Origin: Apostichopus japonicus | Lineage: Eukaryota; Echinodermata; Holothuroidea; Aspidochirotida; Stichopodidae | DNA length: 64,000 bases | NCBI RefSeq assembly: GCF_037975245.1 | Contig: NC_092571.1 | Location: forward strand, 3,142,501-3,206,500 | Direction: 5' to 3' | Shown: in pieces, positions 37,501 through 49,500 of the stretch | Numbering within the stretch: the stretch's first letter is position 1 | Layout of the letters: every line of letters begins with the position of its first letter | Notes under the pieces: model-generated | What the model saw: only the letters and a program-made list of their open reading frames with translations | What the model was told of the DNA's origin: nothing | The model's database searches: none | Program-made: the position numbers and the translations under genes

Positions 37501-40500
37501 AAAGATATTAGAATTAATTTGAATCTACAGTTATCGTTTCAGCTGAAAGGAAAAATTTCTGATAAATTAAAGCACAAAACACAAAGGGCTACAACATTTT
37601 CTCTAGAAACAGAGAAGGGTGAATGGTAATTTTTCTATTCTTTTACTTCTTAAACTATTCTTGTGCATATTTACAAAATCCTACAAACAGTGGGTTAGTG
37701 TGTGGGTGTTAGGGTCAGTAGCAGGGAGTGACTAAGGGGAAGGATGGTACTCAAGGTGGGTGGGTTGGAGAAGCTTGCCCTATTCAAGTAAACAAAGAGA
37801 TAGTGAAGTCTTACTATGATCATGTTTAAATTTATTCCAGTGAGATCCATGTCATGTATGCTCGGGTAACGAGGATAATCCCTGGTTAAATCCACAAACT
37901 GCATAACGGGACGGGTACTACTCTGTTACAGGAAAAAGAAAACCCAGACAATTACACATTGTACTACAGGTACAACTCTGTTACAGGAAGATAATAAACA
38001 GACAATTACACATCGTACTACAGATACACAAGTACTACTCTGTTACAGGAAAAAAAAAATTAAATTAAAAAATTTTAACTTAAATTAAAAAATAAACAGA
38101 CTGACAAAAATGCCTTTGAGATGGAAACACCTCTGACGAACTGTGTAATAACACGAGGGACATTTGATCCTTCAAAATGATTACAAATGAATGACTGATG
38201 AAGAATGGTGATGAATACCCAAATCGGATTCACCTTCAAAAATAATTACCAGCCACTTGGGACAATCGTGAATATACCAATGGAGTTATTGTTGTGGAAG
38301 ATGCTTACTTATTCTTTCACAATGTGACCCTAAGATGACTTTAAACACAGAGAGTCGAAGATGATCAACTCGGACACTAAATTTCATTTCTTCTGTTGAA
38401 GACAAATACTTTGAGAGTACGTTCGGACAATTGTCTACAATGAAGTGCCCTTAACCTAACAATATAAAATGATTAATAGCGGCTATAATTAATAGCAGCT
38501 TAATAGCGGCTATTATTAATAGCGGCTATAAGCTGCTTTGGTTTAAACATCCAAGACATTCTCTGGGAGCAGAAGCATATATACAAACTTAATATTTTCT
38601 TAAAGAACTTCCATAAAACAAACTATTTACTTACAGAACTGTGCCATTAAACAAACTCTATTTACTCAAAGAACTGTGTTCCATAACACAAACTCTATTT
38701 ACTTACAGAACTGTGTTCCATAAAACAAACTCTATTTACTTACAGAACTGTGTTCCATAAAACAAACTATATTTACTTACAGAACTGTGTTCCATAACAC
38801 AAACTCTATTTACTTACAGAACTGTGTTCCATAAAACAAACTATTAACTTACAGAACTGTGTTCCATAAAACAAACTTTTTACTTACAGAACTGTGTTCC
38901 ATAAAACAACAATATTTACTCAAAGAACTGTGTTCCATAAAAAAGCTCTATTTACTTACAGACCTGTGTTCCATAAAACAAACTCTATTTACTTACAGAA
39001 CTGTGTTCCATAAAACAACCTCTATTTACTCACAGAACTGTGTTCCATAAAACAAACTCTATTTACTTACAGAACTGTGTTCCATAAAACAAACTCTATT
39101 TACTTACAGAACTGTGTTCCATAAAACGAACTCTATTTACTTACAGAACTGTGTTCCATAAAACAAACTATTTACTTACAGAACTGTGTTCCACAAAACA
39201 AACTCTATTTACTTACAGAACTGTGTTCCATAAAACAAACTCTATTTACTTACAGAAATGTGTTCCATAAAACAAACTATATTTACTTACAGAACTGTGT
39301 TCCATAAAACAAACTCTATTCTGAAGTAGCTCCACCAGGTGATCTCTCATCACAATACCATGAAAAACTACCGATGATGGGTCACTCTGAAGTGGGACAT
39401 CTCCATTAGGTCTGAAAGAAGTGTGGAAAAGACAACATTTTATCAAAAAATTAAGTTTTAGGCTAGATCAATCAAAATTCCTTTCAGCATATCAAGATGA
39501 TATGACAAACCATGATACATGTTAATCTGGTATGGCTCCATTAGGAATTGTGAACAATGGGCTTTTTAAAGCTGTACTTCAAATTAAAAAGACTATTTTC
39601 TCTTGAAATTGAAAAACAGCAAATAAAAAATTGGTGACTAAATATAATGTTATTCATGAATAGAGCTAGTTATATTATTTGTAACAAGTCACTCTAGAGT
39701 CTCCAGTCAACTATTGTTGAGTAACCAGTATATTCATATACTTGATACCCGAGGCAAGTAAGTCGGATAAATCCAGGTAAATCAGATACATCACAGTACC
39801 TTCTATCCACAGCACTCCTTGCTTAAAGGGTGTGAAGACTTGTGCAAAAAGGAAACGTCTAATGCCGGTAATCTGACCAAGTTTGGAATGAGGTGTAACA
39901 GAAGTGTTAGACACTACCATCACTCCAAGAAAATACACACACAGCTTGCTACTGTCGGTAATTAGACACTAGTGTACAGTCAGTACATACAGCTGCGGTC
40001 AATACCCACAGCACAGTGTACAAACGATACAGCAATGGACATCTAAGGTCCAACTAAAAATAACAAGGTATCACGTTTCATTACTGTCTGCATATTGTAG
40101 TGACAAGAGAAACACTTCACTTGCAAGCAACGGAAAGTTAACTTTTTAAAGATGGTGGCACGCTGTTTTGGGCGAGTCTTCAATGCCTTTAAGTACTTAA
40201 GATTCTCGATTCTGTACATTAACTTACATCGAATCGTTGCTGTTAGAACGATGTCGTCGCAACTGCTGGATCGTTTGCTGAGGGAAATCTACGGCGTTAA
40301 CTGACATTAGGTGATGATGTTGGCTTATATCTTCCCACTGTCAAATGAGCATGACCAAAATATATATGTTAATATATGTGTACATGTGTAAGCAGGTAAC
40401 ATAATGTCTTGAAAAAAATGCATAAAGAAATTTCTGAACCATCAAAAAGTAATTCTTAACTAGCAAGAGAAAAAAAAAAAAAACGGAACAAATTTACTCA

Positions 40501-43500
40501 AAAGCTTGAAATAAAAGAGTTGTGTTGCTATGGCAATGTCTTTAAAAAAACATATCCTACAGAAATGGTTGTTGGGAAAGTTATACAAACAGTCTTTTTG
40601 TTGTTATTAAAATGCTTCTTTGACAATGTGAACATTGCAAGACACTATAAAACTTAAACCTCCTGAATCCACTTACATCATACTCCCAAATTATGCAAGG
40701 AGAGGGAGGATTGAATGGTTTAAGCAATTGTGAGATCAAGTTTGTGTCGGACAAACAATATTTCATGTCCTGCATCAACTGAATATACTCAATCATACCT
40801 TTCATTACACAGTTATCTTCTTAATACAACGTATTTCCTTTCTGATTGGACAATCTTACGAACAAGTCCAGGTTCTCAATGGAAACGTACAGACTCTCTT
40901 AAAGAACTTGTAATTATTAGCAGGCTTGAGGCAGCATTACACTTAACAGGCTTGTAGCTGTTAAGCTTAACGAAAGGGGATCAACTTTGGCATGGTATTA
41001 CATCTGAATAATGTTGCATAAAACATTCTTACATCAAAGTAAAATGCTCTTTTTTTATAATTTTGAGCCAGAAATCCTAGCAGGAAGCAGCGAGTTTGAT
41101 AACTGTACTCACTCCCGTACGAGATGTTGATCCTTCCTCCTCTTCCTGCAAGACTCTGTAACTGCTAACGACTGGAAATGCATTATGGGTAGTGGTTTTC
41201 AAAATGTCAATGATGGTGTGGACTCTTGTCTTTAAGTGAAGGTAACAGGCTTTTCTTTCCATAATTTCAGACACTTGAAGTCTGTTAAGAAAAGACCAAA
41301 GAGAAAAGATGGCTGCTCAATCGCTACGGACATTCGCTAAACTACATTTAAGTTGTTAAGCAGTTATTGTAAAACAGATAAGAGAGATATTGATTAACAA
41401 ATGAAAAAAATATGGCATATGAAAGGTGCAACATCAGTGTGAGGGCAACATCCTATGAATGGCAAAAAACTCACAGCCTTATGAGTATCAATGTTCATTA
41501 GATATAAATAAATTTTGCATGTAGAATGCAAATTTTCATTTCCCCAGTCATCCGCCCCCCCCCTTCTCCCAACCTATGCCACCAGCCTGCCAATACCATC
41601 CCTTCTGAAGTCCTACTTGCATAGCAAAGATCGACCAAATGGAACCAACAACTCACGTTTCCATCTGCCTATCAGCTTCCCATTCCAGTAACGGCACATT
41701 CTTCAAGTTGATATGGATGTCATACAAGCCTTTGTTGAAAAAGTCACCGCTCCATTTTGCAACCTGCAAGGTGTGAGTTGCAAACCATGTGAGCTCAAAA
41801 CTGCAACTTTAATTTTTTTTTAAAGAAGGATGTTCTCACTTTTTTTTGTAACCTAGATGATTATTCCTTCGACTGCAGTGTACGAGCCTATCAATGTAAA
41901 ATTTCCTTATATTACCAATAGGAGTAGTGAAAAGCCGAGTCTTCATGTTGCTGTCAAGGATCATCAGAATGATTCCAAACACAGTCTTAAACTTAAGTCT
42001 GGGTTAAAAATCTGAGTGTGGTATGGTTGTATAAATTAGCCCACTTTTATCTGAGGTCATGTAAGCTAAAGTTGGTTAAAAGTTTGTACTTTATGCAAAA
42101 GTTGTATTGGTCATGTAGCTAAAGTTGGTGAAAAGTTTGTACTTTATGCAAAAGTTGTATTGGTCATGTAGCTTAAGTTGGTGAAAAGTTTGTACTTCAT
42201 GCAAAAGTTGTATTGGTCTTGTAGCTAAAGTTGGTGAAAAGTTTGTACTTTATGCACAAGTTGTATGATATTCTAGTAACTCTGGCATTACTGGGTCCTT
42301 TCTTTGAAACTGTGCTATATAAATGGCACATTGAATGTCATAGGGTTTACTTATAGCAGTCATCGAGTTGCCATTAATAAACATTTTCATGCTATTTCCA
42401 TACTAAGATGATAAAACAATGTAGCTTATCAGGTTTTCTAGACAGCTCTCATTGCAAATACTGAAAGTAAATGTCAAACATCTTGAAATTTTCAAACTTG
42501 TTGTTCACATGTTACAAATCAATATTAGTATGGAAACTGTCTGGGAAAGTGTTGGTTGAAAATCTTGGAGATTAACTCTGTTTCGGTAATAGCTCCATGG
42601 TTTGACCAATACTTTTTAAGAAAAAGTCGCCCAGGAAAGAACCTGGGCACGAAAACCAAACTACCGAACGACTGATCCGCTCTCAACCCCAGTCCCCTTG
42701 CATCGGGACTGTGACTGTGTGATGATCGTCAAGTGTGTAGCACCATTCCCCTCCAAAGGGAACAGATACTACACATGATCTTAGCCGATTGGAATCATAT
42801 TTTGAACAACACTTTATCGATTTTTTAAAAATTGCAGACTAGATTTGAGAAGCTATAACATCAAATTATCTCCTTTATCACAATGTACAAAATATTGGCA
42901 AGGTGTACTCCTGACAGAAACCTTTTATGCTTTATTTAATTTACAGTAACAAAACCTATGTCCGGTAAATAAAACACCTATGTCCGGTAAATAAACCTAT
43001 GTAACCTATGTAAAGATTTCATGGATATTCTTTTTCAGATATTCGTTGCTATAGAAACATGAGTATTACTTACAATCAACGTCACCATGATTGGCAGACC
43101 ATAACTGATTTCATTGGTAGATTCAATCAGTATAACTGTCAGGCTAATTGTCATGCGTACCACGCCCCCTAGAAAGGCTGCCGAACCAATCAGAGCAAAG
43201 GTGCCAGAGTAAACAGAACTCAGGTTGAAGAAACTGCAAAACGAAATAAAAAGTTATCTGTTAATCACATTTAAACTCTCAATAGAACTGAGGATTTTTC
43301 TTCACATTTCCAGACTAAACTTCAATATTCAAGGACTTTCATGACCTACAAAAGAGGTTTTTCTCTTTGCTTACTATTTCCAGACTTTTGCTGTATTTCC
43401 AAACCATGTGGGAACCATGAATAAAGGATCAATTGCTAAACTGATATCCAATTATAAATGCCCCCAATTAAATAATATTCATCAGCAGGTCAATAACTGA

Positions 43501-46500
43501 TAATTAATACATCATTTCATAAACATAGTTGTAACCAGAATGCAAAATGCATTGAAGTTTTGACTACTTCATTGCAATAGACTTCTGCTTATTCACCAGG
43601 AAACAGCTATTATAATATAAATGTCCCGATTTCTACCATGAGATACGGTATCATGTTTAAATGGTTTCTAGAGTTTGACTGCTGGTGACCCAGATGACCT
43701 TTGACCTATACCAAAAGCAATTGAGTTTTTCTATTCAATGGAGCGCATCCGCATGCCACTTATAAAAAATCTCCATGCTTCCTAACTGAGATGAGGTGTT
43801 TACAAGGTTTTGGGTCTGGTGACATCAGATGACATTTAACCTCCACGTTAAACAATAAACTTCTTCTCAATATGATTCATGCACATGCCAAGTATAACAA
43901 GATTTCCACAAATTGACCCCTGGTAATGCCAAAGGACCTTTGATCTCCACCAAAAATAATAAGGGTCTTAAACTCAACGTGTCACAACTACGTACTAAAT
44001 ATGAGATTAGTCCAAGCTATCCTTCATGAGATATCGTGTTTACTTGTTTTCATAATTTGACCTCTGGTGACCCCAAATGACATTTGACCTCCCAGAAAAC
44101 AATAGGGTTCTTCTATTCAATGTGGTATTCCTACATACTAAGTATGAAATTGGTCCAATTTTCCCTTCTTGAGAGATCGTGTTTACAAGCAATGCGTCAC
44201 ACACACACACTCATCCACCTGTATGACTACAAAGGTTACCATTATCATCGAAACCAAAATGCAGGATCAATAACATTCTTGTCCTGAGAAACTCATGGTG
44301 TGATGAAGTCTTTCCTGGTTCTCCTCATAAAATCGTATCCAGAGTTTCCAATATCTCTCACTACTTTTTCGCTTGGAAAACATTGCCTCACTTATTTAAA
44401 ATTTTAGGCCAAGTAAATGGCAAGGCACAAAGCCAACTGGCTATTTTCTTATTTTTTTTAAGTCTCCTTACATTGTTAGGTTCAAATATTAGAAACAAGC
44501 ATTATTTCTCAACAGATACAGTGGTGCAGTGGTTAGTGCTTGTGCCTGGAGAGCAAGACAAACTCATTGTCTAGGGTTCAAACCCCAGTGAAGGCAGTTT
44601 TCCTTTTTCTATTCTTATATCTCTTTCCTTCCATTATGAACCTTAAATATTAGAAACGAGCATTAATTCTCAACAGATACAGTGGCTCAGTGGTTAGTGC
44701 TTGTGACTGGAGAGCAAGACAAACTCATTGTCTAGAGTTCAAACCCCAGTGAAGGCAGTTTTCCTTTTTCTATTCTTATATCTCTTTCCTTCCATTATGA
44801 ACCTTAAATATTAGAAACGAGCATTAATTCTCAACAGATACAGTGGCTCAGTGGTTAGTGCTTGTGCCTGGAGAGCAAGACAAACTCCTTATCTTGGGTT
44901 CAAACCCCAGTGAAGGCAGTTTTCCTTTTTCTATTCTTATATCTCTTTCCTTCCATTATGAACCTTAAATATTAGAAACGAGCATTAATTCTCAACAGAT
45001 ACAGTGGCTCAGTGGTTAGTGCTTGTGCCTGGAGAGCAAGACAAACTCCTTATCTTGGGTTCAAACCACAGTGAAGGCAGTTTTCCTTTTTCTATTCTTA
45101 TATCTCTTTCCTTCCATTATGAACCTTAAATATTAGAAATGAGCATTATTTCTCAACAAATACAGTGGCGCAGTGGTTAGTGCTTGTGCCTGGAGAGCAA
45201 GACAAACTCATTGTCTAGAGTTCAAACCCCAGTGAAGGCAGTTTTCCTTTTTCTATTCTTATATCTCTTTCCTTCCATTATGAACCTTAAATATTAGAAA
45301 TGAGCATTATTTCTCAACAGTTACAGTGGCGCAGTGGTTAGTGCTTGTGCCTGAAGAGCAAGACAAACTCCTTGTCTTGGGTTCAAACCCCAGAGAATGC
45401 ATGTCTATGCTTCAAGTCCAGCCAGAGCCTTTTAATTTTCTGTTCTTTGGAGGGTGTGGAAGTATAAAGGTAAGAAACAAAGTTTTATGCTTTGGGAACC
45501 AAAATGGTGTAATTGGTTGTTCCTTAGGCGATTAGTTTCTGATCGGCTTGGTTCAAGTCCAGGGTGAGTGATCGCTGCAAAAGGACTACCCAAAAGGCAC
45601 CCCTCCCCCCTGACAAGGTCCCAAGCTGCCAAGGGAATTCGCCGGCACCCCTCCCCCTGACAAGGTTCCAAAGCGGCCAAGGGAGTTCGCCGGCACCCTT
45701 CCCCCCTGACAAGGTTCCCAAGTGGAAAAGGGAGTTCGCCAGCATCCCTCCCCCCTGACAGGGTTCCCTCAGGGAGAAATTGTTTTACAAAAACACTAAG
45801 TCCAAACAACTGGAACTTTAAATATTTGAAAAGCAAGCAAAAGCATTCTCCCACCTAATGGTCTAGTGGTAGAGAAAAAGTTTTGGCAGCAGAAGGTCCC
45901 TGGTTCAATCCCAACTCCTGCTTCTTTTTCATCAAAATATATCCTACATTACGTAGCAGCTTGCAGTTAACTCATCAAACAAACTGTTTTAAAAAAATTC
46001 AATACAAGTATCAAAAATTACATCCACTTTTTTTATTTAGAACAAACCATTCCATAGCAGGTGAATTAAGTACTTCTAACCATTCCTTTAGATGCAGATA
46101 GTTGTTAGAGAAGGATTACATTTGCTTCCTTATATATTTAAGGTTAATATTTTGAACATGAACTTGAATCTTTTTTCTGCCAAATCTGTTCAGTGACAGG
46201 CTTTTCTCTAGTGCAATCACCACCCTTATCCTCCCCGGAAACAAAATTTTCCCAATGAAAATAATCTCATAACTGACAACAGAATTTACCATAAACTTTT
46301 TGAGCAAACTAACACATAATAACTTTCAAGTCATTGTTCCTCTCCCCCTGCCCAACTCTAAGACCACCTCCTTCAACTCTCCCACCCTTCCCCCTCCCCC
46401 TCCCCCACACACATATGTACTACTCCATTATCTTAGCAAGTGTATACACATGCCTGTGCACTTTTGAGCATTTTGGAACAAAAGATGTTCATATGATGGG

Positions 46501-49500
46501 GGTTCAGGATTTACATCAATGCATGGATATTATTTACTCATATTTGAGTTGAAAATTCAACAAAATGTTGCAATTTCATCATCATCATGACTGTCAATAT
46601 TACATCAATTTAAACATTTGGACTTAAAAGCCACTTCCATGTTTGATTCTGCATCACTTTGCTGATCCAAAACAAAAGCAAAGAATTAAATGATTGCAGA
46701 AAATATATCGATCGATTATTGTCAAAAATGGATGTATGTCTATCATACAAATGACTATGATTGTTTCTCCTTCTAGCAACTACCTGGTAAGTATAACGCA
46801 GTGAAAAAGGGGGGGGGATGCAAAAAATGAATTGTGGCTTCAATGATGTAACATGAGCAATTTTCTTCATGACTCTGAAGTAATGTAGAGTGAGGGTGTA
46901 CAACATACTTGATCTTAGTATTACAGTGAAAAGCAGTGCGATGTGACAAACAAATAAATTCACAATGACTAAGGCTGTCCTGAAATGACCATTGACCTCA
47001 ACAACTGGCTTCTTGTACTAAATGTGATAGATATATCAACATACTAAATATGACATCTGTCATTGCTGAAATATTTTGAAAATAAGCATTGTATTCCTAA
47101 TTTGACCCCGGTGAATTCATACGACCATTGACCTCCGCCCACAACTTTAGGCTTCTTGTACTCAATGTGGTACAATTACATACCAAATATCCGTCCAAGC
47201 TTCCCTTGCGATATTATGTTTAGGAAGGTGTGTTAGTGTAAAGAGACAGGCAAGAGGGGAGTGAAGTAAATGTTTCGCATTTGTTGACTTCAAATGACCT
47301 TTGACCTCCACCAACAGCAATAATAGGCTCCTTAAATTTGATATGGTACATCTACAAACCAAATATGAGATCTCTCCAATATCATGTTTACAAGGCTTTC
47401 ACGATTTGACCTGTTGTCCGCAAATGACCTCTGACCTCCACCAAAATCAATAGGCTTTTTTTATTTATTGATATACACCTTCATTAGTGTTTGCACAGGG
47501 TATCCGGGTACCCACCTGACGCAATACCACACGGTTCCTAATTTATTACCTGAATACTACGCAAAAATTTTCTTATTGACTTAGTGTGGTGTTAGGCTAC
47601 CATGTGGTCGAAGATAACAGCAATAATTAAAGTATTCCATGGGTATCCTATAACTTTGACACTCTCGATCATAAAACCATGCTGCAACGTTTCAGGAACA
47701 CATTTGGTGTTACTGGAGATGCCTTGTCCTGGTAGTCATCATACCTCTGCAATCGCAAACAAGTTGTGACCACCGGTGATCATCGTTCTGAACCTGTCAT
47801 CTTGAAGCAAGGCGTGCCTCAAGGTTCAGGTTTAGGTCCTAAGATGTACAGTATGTAAACAGCACAGCTGGGCAATCTTATTCGACGTCACCGATTAAAC
47901 TACCACTTTTATGCTGACGACACACAGTTGTATGTGTCGTTTAAACCTAACGATGAGGATGTACAGAAGGAAGCAATACATCTAGTATCCGAATGCTTAG
48001 CTGATATCGAGAATTGGATGCACAATAATAAGCTTAAGCTGAACCCTGCCAAAATGGAAGTGATGTTATTTTCCACTAAGCACAACAAAAACTGTGTCAA
48101 TAACATTTCATTAAATATCGGCAATTCTGTTATCATACACCAACGCCAACATTAAGAAAGCTTGGTGTAATGTTTGGCTCTCATCTGAACATGTCCCAAC
48201 AAGTTAACAGTGTTTGTAGGTCTTAATACACAAGTCTTTGAAATATCGCTCACATAAGGCGTTATTTAGCTGATGATGCAACCAAATCACTTGTGAACGG
48301 CCTAGTAACCTCGCGTCTTGATTACCGCAACTTGTTGCTTTTTGGTGCACCACAATCGACTTTGAATAGGCTGAAATGTGTCCAAAACACCCCAGGGCAT
48401 ATAATCACCAGAACTTCGCGTTTCTCTCACATCACTCCTGTCTCACGAGATCTTCACTGACTGCCTGTTCACCGTCGTGTCGAGTTCAAACTATTAGTAC
48501 ATGCATATAAATCCATTTTCAAGCACCTCAATACCTAACTGATATGCTTACTGTGTCCAAGCCTAACAGAACATTGAGATCGGCCAATTCCGGGAATCGC
48601 GCAATCCCTCGGCTAATGCGAACCGTGGGCCTGCATAATAGTAGATACTAATGGTAAAAACGGTTTAAGAGCTAAATTGCATATTTATATAGTCTAATCC
48701 AATAGAGGTGGAGAGCAAACAACAAATCTACCATAATATGAGTCTACCATGATACACATCAACTGTACCTCACCTGGTCAACACATTGCCAACAAATCTA
48801 CCATAATCTGAGTCTACCATGCTACACATCAACTGTACCTCACCTGGTCAACACATTGCCAACAAATCTACCATAATCTGAGTCTACCATGCTACACATC
48901 AACTGTACCTCACCTGGTCAACACATTGCCAACAAATCTACCATAATCTGAGTCTACCATGCTACACATCAACTGTACCTCACCTGGTCAACACATTGCC
49001 AACAAATCTACCATACTCTGAGTCTACCATGCTACACATCAACTATACCTCACCTGGTCAACACATTGCCAACAAATCTACCATAATCTGAGTCTACCAT
49101 GCTACACATCAACTGTACCTCACCTGGTCAACACATTGCCAACAAATCTGCCATAATATGAGTCTACCAGGCTACACATCAACTGTACCTCATCTGGTCA
49201 ACACATTGCCAACAAATCTACCATAATCTGAGTCTACCATGCTACACATCAACTGTACCTCACCTGGTCAACACATTGCCAACAAATCTGCCATAATATG
49301 AGTCTACCAGGCTACACATCAACTGTACCTCATCTGGTCAACACATTGCCAACAAATCTACCATAATCTGAGTCTACCATGCTACACATCAACTGTACCT
49401 CACCTGGTCAACACATTGCCAACAAATCTGCCATAATATGAGTCTACCAGGCTACACATCAACTGTACCTCATCTGGTCAACACATTGCCAACAAATCTA

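Noticed and set aside
44516-45400. Cluster of tRNA genes
   Set aside because: Good A and B boxes, but stems do not pair as a tRNA and the units are tandem with a shared SINE-like tail.
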